From Acidovorax sp. GBBC 1281 (GTDB lineage: Bacteria; Pseudomonadota; Gammaproteobacteria; Burkholderiales; Burkholderiaceae_C): a DNA stretch of 64,000 nt. The number at the start of each line of letters is the position of its first letter. The stretch's first letter is position 1. Below, piece by piece: positions 1-10,147 of this stretch. Below the pieces are notes generated by a model. That model saw nothing but the letters and a program-made list of their open reading frames with translations, was not told where the DNA came from and ran no database searches. Where the stretch lies: the NCBI RefSeq assembly GCF_028473645.1, contig NZ_CP097269.1:504001-568000 (forward strand), read 5' to 3'. A program made the position numbers and the translations under genes.

Positions 1-294
1 GCGATGCAGCGCCGTGCGCAGGCGGGCCGACCACAGAGCGAATGCCAGAAGGGGCGCAACCAGCGCATCGCAAAGAAACGAGCCAAGGTGGAGCACGTGT
101 TCGCCGGTATCCGCCACCTGGGGGGCAAGTTCGTGCGCACCATCGGACAGGCGCGCGCCACGGTGGGGATGACGATGATGGCCGCCTGCTACAACATGAA
201 GCGACTGGCCTGGTTCCTGCATCGGGGCGTGGATGCTTTCTTCAAGCCCGCCACTGGCAAGGCACAAGTGCGCCTGCAAACGGTGAAAGCCTGA
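1..294 (+). CDS. IS5-family transposase, C-terminal part
   Basis: The reading frame is open from the first base of the window and stops at TGA 292-294, so the gene starts upstream of the window. The visible 97 codons read like the end of an IS5-type DDE transposase: a basic segment, then KVEHVFAGIRHLGGK carrying the conserved catalytic Glu, then RTIGQARATVGMT and YNMKRLAWF, which match the usual closing helix of this family. It would cut and join the ends of its own element. Whether the N-terminal catalytic residues are intact cannot be seen. Confidence 0.75.
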   Translation, partial: AMQRRAQAGRPQSECQKGRNQRIAKKRAKVEHVFAGIRHLGGKFVRTIGQARATVGMTMMAACYNMKRLAWFLHRGVDAFFKPATGKAQVRLQTVKA

Positions 295-425
295 GCCACC
301 GGGCCTGCAAGGCCCCTCATGCACCCAGGCGCAGACCGTTGCTGGGCCTCATCACGCTCAAACGGCTACTGGCGCCCACTCCTCCCTATTCGGATTCGTC
401 AAACATGGGGTTGTGAGAGGCTCCC
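1..425 (+). mobile_element. IS5-family element, right-hand remnant
   Basis: The window opens inside an IS5-type element. The transposase C-terminus ends at 294, followed by about 130 bases of non-coding IS end. The likely element boundary is near 425, where the GC-rich sequence (ending gttgtgagaggctccc at 410-425) changes abruptly to AT-rich DNA. The left end lies outside the window, so completeness and target duplication cannot be judged. The boundary is inferred from the base-composition break, not from a matched inverted repeat. Confidence 0.6.
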
Positions 426-426
426 A

Positions 427-678
427 TATGAGGTTGCTAATAAAATACTTTTGGAAGTGCCTGTGCAGCTTCCTCAGCTACAGGAAAAGCTGTCTTACTC
501 GCAAAGGGATAATGTTTTTAAGTTTTTTGATTCTGTTTTTGACGGAGCAGAGGATAGAGAAGGCGGGGAATTTGACCTTTCGCAAGGTGACTATGTTTTG
601 ACAACGGAGTTGTATAAAGAAGATGGTCAATATGAGTTCATCGTTCATAGATTTAAAAAGATTGATGAAAATAAATGA
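427..678 (+). pseudogene. AT-rich gene remnant, possible Rhs-associated immunity protein
   Basis: An open frame of 83 codons ends at TGA 676-678. It is strikingly AT-rich compared with everything around it, which marks horizontally acquired DNA. The translation is acidic and protein-like (LPQLQEKLSYSQRDNVFKF, then GDYVLTTELYKEDGQYEF). No convincing start codon or ribosome site exists: upstream the frame runs straight into the IS5 end, so the 5' part was most likely removed by that insertion. Small AT-rich genes beside Rhs fragments are often immunity genes for Rhs toxins, and an Rhs fragment lies 300 bases downstream; that assignment is only inference. I do not recognise the family. Confidence 0.45.
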
Positions 679-978
679 TGAATTAATGGTTTAAATATTG
701 AATTCTATTTTTGCTATATTTTTATCCTTGAAAGCTGATGCGGGGGGCTGAACGGTTCCCTTGAGGGGGAGGGGACGGCTACCGCCGTCCCAGTTCTTAC
801 GGCCAAGGGGAAATCCATGCGCAGCCAACGCAGCCCCTTGAATCCATGTCCTGCCCGTCGCAGGCAACTTTCGATCAAGCCGGTTTGCTATATATTTTGT
901 AGCGACATCGGCATGATTTACTAGGGCGTAAGGCCTGTTTGGCTTTATCTTCCGCCCTAACCTCAAACAGAAGGATTC
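679..978. other. Gene-poor stretch with hairpin; possible IS200/IS605 tail
   Basis: No intact gene. The AT-rich character stops near 733 and high GC resumes. A strong hairpin GGGACGGC-tacc-GCCGTCCC lies at 773-792. On the minus strand a frame reading from about 960 down to 691 contains HADVATKYIANRL, faintly like the C-terminus of TnpB proteins, followed by the hairpin and a sharp composition boundary, as expected for a right end of an IS200/IS605 element. The resemblance is weak and may be chance. The rest shows nothing recognisable apart from an AAGGA at 972-976 in front of the Rhs fragment. Confidence 0.25.
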
Positions 979-1570
979 ATGAGGATCTTGTTCGGCAACG
1001 GCGAGGAGCGGGGCTTTCAGCGCGCGGGCGCCCAGCAGGACTGGGTGGGCGACCAGCGCAGCGACACGCTGGCCCAGGCCGATGGCCTGTGGCGCTTTCG
1101 GAACGCCAGCGACGACACCGTGCTCACCTTCGACAGCGCGGGCAAGCTCCTGAGCCGCAAGGCGCGCAACGGCTGGGTCACCACCTACGGGTACACCTAC
1201 GGGCGCCTGACCACCATCACCAACGCCTTCGGCAAGACCCTCACCCTCGTCTGGGGCGATCGGCTGATCGAACAGATCATCACGCCGGACTACCAAACCA
1301 CCACCTACCGTTACAGCTACCAGGACGGCGTGGGCGACCGGCTGGTGTCGTCCCGCCTGCAGGACCAGTACCAGAAGACCTACCTGTACGAAGACACCGG
1401 CAACCCGTTCCTGCTGACCGCCATCGTCGATGAGAACGGCAGCCGTTTCGCCCAGTTCAGCTACGACGCGCTGGGCCGCACGCTCAAGGCCGCGCATGCG
1501 GGCGACGCCCTGGCGCACCAGTTCGACTACACCGACATCGCCTCGGGCCAGGTCGGCGTGAAGGACCCGC
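979..1570 (+). pseudogene. Rhs/YD-repeat protein fragment
   Basis: About 197 codons of Rhs-type sequence: GDQRSDTL, LWRFRNASDDTVLTFD, RNGWVTTYGYTYGRLTTITN and FSYDALGRTL are typical of the shell domain that precedes the YD repeats. Rhs proteins normally exceed 1,000 residues, form a cocoon around a C-terminal toxin and are delivered by type VI secretion or similar. Here both the N-terminal part and everything after the first few repeats are missing. The IS630 element at 1573 interrupts the remaining frame, and reading through it stops at 1603-1605. An ATG at 979 has AAGGA in front, but the product would be a fragment, so this is treated as a relic. Confidence 0.75.
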
Positions 1571-1572
1571 TA

Positions 1573-2731
1573 GTGTCCTGTCCCGTTAATTCGCAGGCAC
1601 GATAGCTGCATGGTTTCGGGCCATCCTTGAGGTGCCGCCATGCCCAATGCAACGACCCGAACAGAAATTGCGCTTAGTGAAGTGGAGCGCGCGGAACTGA
1701 CGTCCATGGCGCGATCACGTTCGCTGCCAGCGGCGTTGTCGCTCAGGGCGCGCATCGTGCTGACTTGCGAAGGCACAGATAAAGCCAGCACCGCGGTTGC
1801 GCAGGCTCTGGGGATCAGTCGTAGCACTGTCACCAAGTGGCGCGGGCGCTATGCGCGCCATCGCATTGCAGGGCTTTACGACGAGTTGCGCCCGGGTCGC
1901 CCCCGCACGGTAGATGACGAGCGTGTTGCTGAGTTGATTACCAAGACGTTGCACACCAAGCCTGCTGATGGGGGTACCCACTGGAGCACCCGCACGCTGG
2001 CCGCCGATACGGGCATCAGCAAGAGCACGGTGGCGCGCTATCTGCAGACCTTCAACCTCAAGCCGCACCGGGCCGACAGCTTCAAGCTGTCGACCGATCC
2101 GCTGTTCATCGAGAAGCTGCGCGACGTTGTGGGGCTGTACCTGAACCCACCTGACAACGCGCTGGTGCTGTGCGTGGACGAGAAGAGCCAATGCCAAGCT
2201 TTGGAGCGTACGCAGCCGATGCTGCCAATGGGGTTTGGCTATGTCGAAGGTGTCACGCACGACTACGTGCGCCACGGCACCACCACCTTGTTCGCGGCCC
2301 TGAACGTGATGAATGGCCAAGTGATCGCGCAGTGCCGGCCCCGGCATCGTCATCAAGAGTTCCTTGCCTTCCTGCGCGCCATCGACAAGGCAGTGCCCGA
2401 CGAACTGGATGTGCACTGCATAGCTGATAACTACGCCAGCCACAAGCATCCAAAGGTGCGCGCTTGGTTGGCCGAGCGGCCTCGCTGGCACATGCACTTC
2501 GTTCCGACCTATTCAAGCTGGCTCAATCAGGTCGAGCGCTTCTTCTCGATCATCACCACGCGGGCAATCCGCCGTGGCTCGTTCACCAGCGTGAAGGATC
2601 TGATCAACAAGATCGACACATTCATCGCGAATTACAACCAGTCCTGCCAGCCGTTTACTTGGACAGCTACAGCAGACTCCATCCTCGAAAAACTCGCCAG
2701 ACTATGCGGGCGAATTAACGGGACAGGACAC
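1573..2731 (+). mobile_element. IS630-family insertion sequence, copy A
   Basis: A complete element of 1,159 bp bounded by perfect 22-bp inverted repeats (1573-1594 and 2710-2731, outer bases GTGTCCTGTCCCG). It is flanked by TA at 1571-1572 and 2732-2733, the target duplication expected of the IS630/Tc1-mariner group. The undisturbed target would read GCTAGC. It carries a single transposase gene and is indistinguishable by translation from copy B at 31494-32652, which implies recent transposition. It sits inside the Rhs fragment. Confidence 0.95.
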
Positions 2732-2734
2732 TAG
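1640..2734 (+). CDS. IS630-family transposase (copy A)
   Basis: A 364-residue DDE transposase that excises and inserts its own element at TA sites. The N-terminus carries a helix-turn-helix (AVAQALGISRSTVTKW, about 53-67) and a second DNA-binding segment (TGISKSTVARYL, about 124-135). The catalytic triad can be read as D180 (LCVDEKSQ), D263 (IADNYASH) and E299 (WLNQVERFF), with the DDE spacing normal for IS630. The last residues, RINGTGH, are encoded by the right inverted repeat. The stop codon TAG consists of the target TA plus the next host base. All key residues are intact, so the protein is probably active. Confidence 0.95.
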   Translation: MPNATTRTEIALSEVERAELTSMARSRSLPAALSLRARIVLTCEGTDKASTAVAQALGISRSTVTKWRGRYARHRIAGLYDELRPGRPRTVDDERVAELITKTLHTKPADGGTHWSTRTLAADTGISKSTVARYLQTFNLKPHRADSFKLSTDPLFIEKLRDVVGLYLNPPDNALVLCVDEKSQCQALERTQPMLPMGFGYVEGVTHDYVRHGTTTLFAALNVMNGQVIAQCRPRHRHQEFLAFLRAIDKAVPDELDVHCIADNYASHKHPKVRAWLAERPRWHMHFVPTYSSWLNQVERFFSIITTRAIRRGSFTSVKDLINKIDTFIANYNQSCQPFTWTATADSILEKLARLCGRINGTGH

Positions 2735-2930
2735 CGCACAACGCACATGCCTCGGCCGCCAGCGGTTTCCGGGCATGCAATGCACCTTCCGCCAGCCCCT
2801 GGCCCGCCCCGCCACCCAGTGTGAAGCCTGGGTAAAGTTCCTTCCCCCCCACCGAACTCCCCGCGAACTGCTGACCGACAGGGGTTTCATCTCGGCGCAC
2901 AATGTCGCGTTCGCCAATCCGCATCCAACA

Positions 2931-3896
2931 ATGACCCTCACGGAACTCAAATACATCGTCGCTGTGGCCCGGGAGAAGCACTTTGGCCGGGCGGCCGATG
3001 CTTGCTATGTGTCGCAGCCCACGCTGTCGGTGGCCATCAAGAAGCTGGAAGACGAGCTGGAGGTCAAACTTTTCGAGCGCAGCGCGGGCGAGGTGTCGGT
3101 CACCTCGCTGGGCGACGAGATCGTGCGCCAGGCGCAGAGCGTGCTGGAACAGGCCGCCGCCATCAAGGAAATCGCCAAGCGCGGCAAGGACCCGCTGGCC
3201 GGGGCGCTCACGCTGGGCGTGATCTACACGATCGGTCCCTACCTGCTGCCCGAGCTGGTGCGCCATGCCATCGCGCGCACGCCGCAGATGCCGCTCATGC
3301 TGCAGGAGAACTTCACCGTCAAGCTGCTGGAGATGCTGCGCACCGGCGAGATCGACTGCGCGATCATGGCCGAGCCGTTTCCCGACACGGGCCTGGCGAT
3401 GGCGCCGCTGTACGACGAGCCGTTCATGGCGGCCGTGCCCAGCAGCCACCCGCTGGCCGAACAGAAATCCATTTCCGCCGCGCAGCTCAAGAGCGAGACC
3501 ATGCTGCTGCTGGGCGCGGGCCATTGCTTTCGCGACCATGTGCTGGAGGTCTGCCCCGAGTTCGCGCGCTACGCGAGCAATGCCGAGGGCATCCGCCGCA
3601 CGTTCGAGGGCTCATCGCTCGAGACGATCAAGCACATGGTGTCGGCCGGCATGGGCGTGACGCTGGTGCCGCGCCTGTCGGTGCCGCGCGATGCCCTGCA
3701 CACGGGGTCGCGCCGCCGCAAGAGCGATGACACGCACATCCGCTACCTGCCGATCCAGGAGGCCGATGGCAGCCCGCCGCCCATGCGCCGCGTGGTGCTG
3801 GCCTGGCGCCGCAGCTTCACCCGCTACGAGGCCATCGCCGCGCTGCGCAACGCGATCTACGCCTGCGAGCTGCCGGGCATGACGCGCCTGTCCTGA
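2931..3896 (+). CDS. oxyR: OxyR, LysR-type peroxide sensor
   Basis: A 321-residue LysR-family activator of the hydrogen peroxide response. The N-terminal winged helix reads ELKYIVAVAREKHFGRAADA and SQPTLSVAIKKLE. The regulatory domain contains GHCFRDHVLEVC with cysteines at 199 and 208, exactly the positions of the redox pair of E. coli OxyR, which form a disulfide on oxidation. ATG 2931 was chosen because it gives the family N-terminus MTLTELKY; the frame stays open further upstream but adds unrelated sequence. The genes after it include dps, a classical OxyR target. The upstream region now borders the IS630 insertion, about 200 bases from the start codon. Confidence 0.95.
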   Translation: MTLTELKYIVAVAREKHFGRAADACYVSQPTLSVAIKKLEDELEVKLFERSAGEVSVTSLGDEIVRQAQSVLEQAAAIKEIAKRGKDPLAGALTLGVIYTIGPYLLPELVRHAIARTPQMPLMLQENFTVKLLEMLRTGEIDCAIMAEPFPDTGLAMAPLYDEPFMAAVPSSHPLAEQKSISAAQLKSETMLLLGAGHCFRDHVLEVCPEFARYASNAEGIRRTFEGSSLETIKHMVSAGMGVTLVPRLSVPRDALHTGSRRRKSDDTHIRYLPIQEADGSPPPMRRVVLAWRRSFTRYEAIAALRNAIYACELPGMTRLS

Positions 3897-4125
3897 CCGC
3901 GGGCCAGCGGCCTCTTCCGCTTCTTTTTGCGGGCCTGGCGGCCCGATGGTCGGCGCTGGCGGCTGCGCGCGCGGGTTGCCGGCTTCACCGAAACGCCTCG
4001 GGGCAGGGCTAAACTTCGCCCCGCGCGCGGCCGGTGGGTGGGCATCCTCCACCCCGGCCCGGCGCGGGCCGCGCCACATGCGGTCCGCGCGGGGCGCCGC
4101 GCTCTCCACAATCCCGAGGACATTC

Positions 4126-5880
4126 ATGAAGAAGCTTTTGATGGCGGCCGGCCTGGCCCTGGGCCTTTCGGCCTGCTCCAGCGTGACCGCGCCGACCGAC
4201 GCCGCGCCCTTGGCGGGCACGCTCAAGAAACCCGATCTGGACCGCCTGGTGGTCGCCGAGACGGGCGCGCCCAGCGGCGATTTCAGCGCGTTCCTCGAAC
4301 GCGCGGTGCGCACCTACCCTGCGCTGGCGCCCAGCGTGAAGGCGTATGGGTCCAAGGCCACGCTGGCGGGCGACGACCTGGTGAACATCAGCCGCCTGCT
4401 GGGCCTGTACAACCGGCTGCACCACCACACGGCGGTGATCGACACGACCGCGAAGATGGTGGCCATTCCCACGGTGCGCGCCGACAAGGTGCCCCCGCAC
4501 GAGGACAAGGCCATCATCGCCTTCGGCACGCTGGTCGAAGGCATGGCCAAGGACTTCGGCCTGCAGTACCGCAACGTGGACAACCGCATCTTCGAAGTGA
4601 AGCTGCCCGGCACGGGCACCGAAGAATTCGGCATCCTCACGCACGCCGACGTGGTGCCCGTGGTGGCCGACGAATGGGTGCTGGACGACGGCACCCGGCT
4701 GGACCCGTTCAAGCTCACGCGGGTGGGCGGCAACCTGTACGGGCGCGGCTCCATCGACGACAAGGGCTCCATCGCCGCGGTGCTGTACGCGATGAAGGCG
4801 GTCAAGGACAGCGGCCTGCCGATGGCCCGCACCATCCGCCTCATGGTCGAGACGACCGAAGAGACGGGCGGCGACGCGATGAAGTACTACCGCGCCAAGA
4901 CCCAGCTGCCCGAGTACAACATCGTGCTGGACAGCAAGTACCCCGCCGTGGTGGCCGAAAAGGGTTCGGGCGCGCTGCGCGCCTCGTTCGCCCTGGCACC
5001 TGCCGCCGCCGTGCCGGCCGGTGCGGTCACCATCGCTGCGATGGCGGGCGCCGCCTCGGCCAACGCCGTGCCGCAGACGGCCACCGCGCGCCTCACGGGC
5101 GGTGATCTGGCCGCCGCGGCGCAGCGCCTGGGCGCGGCCCGAGAGGCGTTCATCGCCAAGTACGCGGGCCAGGGTGGCCCCTTCGCCATCGACATCGTCC
5201 AGGACGGCGCCGCGCTGACGGTCAAGGTCACGGGCACGTCGGCCCACGGCTCGCGCCCCGAAGAGGGCGTGAACCCGCTGCCGCGCCTGGCGCTGTTCCT
5301 GCAGGAGTCCGGCGTGCCGCTGGCCGCCAACGGCTACGCCAGCGCGGTGCGCTACATCGCCGACCTGTACGGCACCGACTACCTGGGCCGCACGATGGGC
5401 CTGGCGTACAGCGACGACTTCATGGGCCCGCTCACGATGTCGCCCAACCTGGTGCGCGAGAAGGACGGCAAGGTCGATGTGCTGGTGAACGTGCGCATGC
5501 CGCGCGGCAGCACGGCCGACGTGCTGACGAAGGCCACCGCCGCGCGCATCCAGGCGTGGGGCGCGCAGGCCGGCGTGGCGGTCGAGGTGGACCACAGCCA
5601 GGGCGAGTGGATGACGCGCGACCCCAAGGGCGCCTGGCTTTCCACGCTGCTCAACACCTTCGGCGACACCACGGGCCTGGAGGCCAAGCCCGTGCCCACG
5701 GCCGGCAGCACCACGGCCAAGCTGATGCCCAACGCGATCAACTTCGGCCCCGCAATGCCGGGCAAGAAGTACACGGCCCACAACGCGAAGGAATTCAAGG
5801 AAGTGGCCGACCTCGACGCCGACATGCAGATGTTCACCGAGATGCTGGTGCGCATCGGCAACCTGCCGCAGATGCAGTGA
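4126..5880 (+). CDS. M20-family dipeptidase, lipoprotein
   Basis: A 584-residue metallopeptidase of the M20 (PepV-like) group that would release amino acids from dipeptides. The N-terminus is a lipoprotein signal with lipobox LSAC, the lipidated residue being C17, so it should be anchored in the cell envelope. Probable zinc ligands are H173 and D175 (THADVVP), D211 (RGSIDDKG), the E245-E246 pair (ETTEETGG), D269, and a C-terminal His in AHNAKEF. The central part forms the lid/dimerisation insert. ATG 4126 is preceded by GAGGA and gives a clean signal peptide. It stands between oxyR and dps but has no obvious functional link to them. Confidence 0.85.
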   Translation: MKKLLMAAGLALGLSACSSVTAPTDAAPLAGTLKKPDLDRLVVAETGAPSGDFSAFLERAVRTYPALAPSVKAYGSKATLAGDDLVNISRLLGLYNRLHHHTAVIDTTAKMVAIPTVRADKVPPHEDKAIIAFGTLVEGMAKDFGLQYRNVDNRIFEVKLPGTGTEEFGILTHADVVPVVADEWVLDDGTRLDPFKLTRVGGNLYGRGSIDDKGSIAAVLYAMKAVKDSGLPMARTIRLMVETTEETGGDAMKYYRAKTQLPEYNIVLDSKYPAVVAEKGSGALRASFALAPAAAVPAGAVTIAAMAGAASANAVPQTATARLTGGDLAAAAQRLGAAREAFIAKYAGQGGPFAIDIVQDGAALTVKVTGTSAHGSRPEEGVNPLPRLALFLQESGVPLAANGYASAVRYIADLYGTDYLGRTMGLAYSDDFMGPLTMSPNLVREKDGKVDVLVNVRMPRGSTADVLTKATAARIQAWGAQAGVAVEVDHSQGEWMTRDPKGAWLSTLLNTFGDTTGLEAKPVPTAGSTTAKLMPNAINFGPAMPGKKYTAHNAKEFKEVADLDADMQMFTEMLVRIGNLPQMQ

Positions 5881-6033
5881 CCCCGGGCGGCCGCTGGCCG
5901 CCCTGCATGCGCTAAAGTGTTTCAGGCGCCCGGGCGCCACGCCTCCCCGGCAGCGGCGGGGGCCCGCCCGGGCCGGCAAGATGGCAGCGGCAACGCGACG
6001 CATCGTTCAGTTCAGCACCCGAAGGAGTTCTCC

Positions 6034-6558
6034 ATGGCCAAGACCCCCAAGACCCCCCTTGCCCGCGCCGGCGCCAGCGGCGCACCGCGCATCAACATCG
6101 GCATCAGCGACAAGGACCGCGCGGCCATCGCGCAAGGCCTGTCGCGCCTGCTGGCCGACACCTACACGCTGTACCTCACCACCCACAATTTCCACTGGAA
6201 CGTGACGGGCCCGATGTTCAACACGCTGCATACCATGTTCATGGGGCAGTACACCGAGCTGTGGAACGCGGTGGACCCGGTGGCCGAGCGCATCCGTTCG
6301 CTGGGCCATGCCGCGCCGGGCTCGTACGCCCAGTTCGGCAAGCTCACCTCGCTGCCCGACGCGCCCACCGAGCCGCCCCACGCGCTGGAGATGGTGCGCA
6401 TCCTGGTCGAAGGCCACGAGGCCGTCGCCCGCACGGCGCGCGAGCTGTTCCCAGTGGCCGACAAGGCCAGCGACGAACCCACGGCCGATCTGCTGACCCA
6501 GCGCCTCACGGTGCACGAGCAGACCGCCTGGATGCTGCGCTCGCTCCTGGAGGAATAA
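6034..6558 (+). CDS. dps: Dps-type DNA starvation/stationary phase protection protein
   Basis: A 174-residue ferritin-like protein that stores iron and shields DNA under stress, usually as a dodecamer. The family core is clear: [17 protein letters not shown], then [20 protein letters not shown]. Ferroxidase ligands H54, H66, D81 and E85 are present, but the acidic ligand that corresponds to D67 of E. coli Dps is M70 (LHTMFMGQ). A lysine- and alanine-rich N-terminal tail of about 20 residues could contact DNA. ATG 6034 follows GAAGGAG. It lies downstream of oxyR, consistent with the known control of dps by OxyR in other bacteria, though no OxyR site was identified. Confidence 0.9.
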   Translation: MAKTPKTPLARAGASGAPRINIGISDKDRAAIAQGLSRLLADTYTLYLTTHNFHWNVTGPMFNTLHTMFMGQYTELWNAVDPVAERIRSLGHAAPGSYAQFGKLTSLPDAPTEPPHALEMVRILVEGHEAVARTARELFPVADKASDEPTADLLTQRLTVHEQTAWMLRSLLEE

Positions 6559-6591
6559 GCCGGCCGGGCTTGCACGGCCCTGCCCAGCCAG

Positions 6592-6623
6592 CGCCCGCCC
6601 GCCCGTGCGGGCGTTTTCGTTTC
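6592..6623 (+). terminator. Intrinsic terminator after dps
   Basis: Stem CGCCCGC (6592-6598) pairs with GCGGGCG (6607-6613), followed by TTTTCGTTT. It lies 34 bases after the dps stop and before ubiA, so dps is probably a single-gene transcript. Confidence 0.65.
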
Positions 6624-6673
6624 CCGGGTCGCCTCTCTTTCTCTCTTTTTCGTTCCTCTCCTTTGTCCGCGCC

Positions 6674-7549
6674 ATGCAGCTTTCCGCCCCCACGCCGTCG
6701 CGCCTGTCGCTCTACCTCGACCTGATCCGCTGGAGCCGCCCGGCCGGCTGGCTGCTGCTGCTGTGGCCCACGCTGTCGGCGCTGTGGGTCGCGGCGGGCG
6801 GATTCCCCGGCTGGCACCTGCTGGCCGTGTTCACGCTGGGCACCATCCTGATGCGCAGCGCGGGCTGCTGCGTGAACGACGTTGCCGACCGCCGGTTCGA
6901 CCGGCACGTCAAGCGCACGGCGCAGCGGCCGGTGACCAGCGGCGCCGTCTCCCCGCGCGAGGCGCTGGCCGTGGGCGCGGTGCTGGCGCTGGTCGCCTTC
7001 GCGCTGGTGCTCACCACCAATGCCATCACCATCGCGTGGTCGGTGCCGGCGCTGGCGGTGACGGTGCTGTACCCGTTCACCAAGCGGTTCTTCTCCATGC
7101 CGCAGGCGGTGCTGGGTGTTGCCTTCAGCATGGGCATTCCGATGGCGTTCACCGCCGTGCGCGGCGAGGTGCCGTGGCTGGCGCTGTGGCTGGTGCTGGG
7201 CAACCTGTTCTGGGTGCTGGCCTACGACACCGAATACGCCATGGTGGACCGCGACGACGACCTGAAGATCGGCATGAAGACGTCGGCCATCACCCTGGGC
7301 CGCTTCGATGTGGCGGCCATCCTGGCGTTCTACCTGCTGCTGGTGGCGTTCTGGGGCGTTTCGCTGGCGCCGCTGGGGCTGGGCGCGGCGTTCTACCTCG
7401 CGATCGGCGCCGTGCTGGCCCAGGTGGCGTGGCACTTCGCGCTGATCCGCCACCGCACGCGCGACGGTTGCTTTCGGGCCTTCCGCGAGAACCACTGGAT
7501 CGGGTTCACGCTGTTTGCCGGCATCGCCGTGGGTTATGCGCTGCGATAG
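6674..7549 (+). CDS. ubiA: 4-hydroxybenzoate polyprenyltransferase
   Basis: A 291-residue integral membrane prenyltransferase that attaches the polyprenyl tail to 4-hydroxybenzoate, the first membrane step of ubiquinone synthesis. The two Asp-rich motifs that bind magnesium diphosphate are visible: [12 protein letters not shown] near residues 74-85 and DRDDDLKIG near 192-200. About eight hydrophobic segments separate them, as normal for the family, and the length is standard. The frame is open from 6605, but ATG 6674 gives the usual N-terminus before [15 protein letters not shown]. It converges with proC. Confidence 0.93.
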   Translation: MQLSAPTPSRLSLYLDLIRWSRPAGWLLLLWPTLSALWVAAGGFPGWHLLAVFTLGTILMRSAGCCVNDVADRRFDRHVKRTAQRPVTSGAVSPREALAVGAVLALVAFALVLTTNAITIAWSVPALAVTVLYPFTKRFFSMPQAVLGVAFSMGIPMAFTAVRGEVPWLALWLVLGNLFWVLAYDTEYAMVDRDDDLKIGMKTSAITLGRFDVAAILAFYLLLVAFWGVSLAPLGLGAAFYLAIGAVLAQVAWHFALIRHRTRDGCFRAFRENHWIGFTLFAGIAVGYALR

Positions 7550-7550
7550 A

Positions 7551-7590
7551 TTGCTATTGTTTTGGTAGCAATATGCCCTAGTACTTATTG
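7551..7590. repeat. Intergenic repeat element, copy 1
   Basis: Between the convergent ubiA and proC genes lies a hairpin TTGCTA-N9-TAGCAA (7551-7571) followed by ATGCCCTAGTACT (7573-7585). The same 13-mer, again next to a TGCTATA hairpin, occurs at 48116-48159. Short dispersed elements of this kind are common between genes in Comamonadaceae. Here it could also serve as a bidirectional terminator. Confidence 0.5.
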
Positions 7591-7643
7591 TGCTGGAGGG
7601 CGTTTTGGCTTGAAACCGGCGGGGCGCCCACCCGCGCTGGCGA

Positions 7644-8486
7644 TCAGGCGCCGAACTCGTCGCCCAGTTCGCGCGCCCGCGAACGCGCTGCTTCAAGGGC
7701 GCGCATGAAGCGCTGGGGCACTTCGTCCTGCTCCATCGACTGCAGGGCGGCGTAGGTGGTGCCGCCCTTGGAGGTGACGCGCTGGCGCAGCACCTCGGGC
7801 GGCTCGTCCGAGCGGCGGGCCAGTTCGGAGGCGCCGGCGAAGGTGGCCACGGCCAGCTGGTGCGCCTGGTCCCGGCTCAGGCCCATGGCGGCGCCGGCCT
7901 CGGTCATGGCCTCCAGGAAGCGGAACACATAGGCCGGGCCAGAGCCAGACAAGGCGGTGACGGCATCGAGCTGCGGCTCGTCGTCCACCCACAGGAATTC
8001 CCCCGTCGTCGCGATGATCCGCTCGATGGCCGCGCGCTCGTCGGCGGTCACCTGGGGGCGGGCGTAGAGGGCCGTCATGCCGCGGGCGATCAGCGCCGGG
8101 GTGTTGGGCATGGCGCGCACGATGCGTTCGCTGTCCAGCCAACGGGCGATGCTGTCCGAGCGGATGCCGGCGGCCACGCTCAGGTGCACGGCGCCGGTGG
8201 TGTGGGCGCGCGCCTGCCGGGCCGCTTCCTGGAAGGTCTGGGGCTTGACGGCCCACACCACGGTGCCGGCCCGGGCCAGCGTGGGGCCGGCCGCTTCGTG
8301 CGCGGTGATGCCGTGCTGCGAGAGCAGGGCGGCGCGGGCCTCGGCCCAGGGCTCGACGACTTCGATCTGCGTGGCCGGCACGCCCTGGCGGATCAGCCCG
8401 CCGATGATGGCGCTGGCCATGTTGCCCCCGCCGATGAAGGCGATGGCGGAGGAGGGCGAATCGGTCGCGGCGGGCGTGGCGTTCAT
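7644..8486 (-). CDS. proC: Pyrroline-5-carboxylate reductase
   Basis: A 280-residue enzyme catalysing the last step of proline synthesis, NAD(P)H-dependent reduction of pyrroline-5-carboxylate. The N-terminal Rossmann fold shows AFIGGGNMASAIIGGL. The C-terminal dimerisation domain carries the family signature around SGSGPAYVFRFLEAMTEAG and a Thr-rich active-site loop (VTSKGGTT). The length is typical. It lies downstream of glpK in the same direction with a 76-base gap, so it may be expressed separately. Confidence 0.93.
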   Translation of the reverse strand: MNATPAATDSPSSAIAFIGGGNMASAIIGGLIRQGVPATQIEVVEPWAEARAALLSQHGITAHEAAGPTLARAGTVVWAVKPQTFQEAARQARAHTTGAVHLSVAAGIRSDSIARWLDSERIVRAMPNTPALIARGMTALYARPQVTADERAAIERIIATTGEFLWVDDEPQLDAVTALSGSGPAYVFRFLEAMTEAGAAMGLSRDQAHQLAVATFAGASELARRSDEPPEVLRQRVTSKGGTTYAALQSMEQDEVPQRFMRALEAARSRARELGDEFGA

Positions 8487-8562
8487 GGCGGCGGTGGGCA
8501 GGTGGAGGCGAAGCGCAGGATGTTAGCGCCTGCGCTGCGGCGGGCGCCGGGGGCGGCGGTTT

Positions 8563-10095
<1,533 letters not shown>

Positions 10096-10147
10096 AGTGG
10101 ATTCTGGAAGGAGGGGGCCGGCGGGGTGCCGCGGGGCGGTGGGGGCG

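Noticed and set aside
4009..6003. 664-codon minus-strand frame opposite the dipeptidase gene
   Set aside because: High-GC shadow frame, rich in His/Arg/Gly with no domain; the plus-strand gene has signal peptide and metal ligands.
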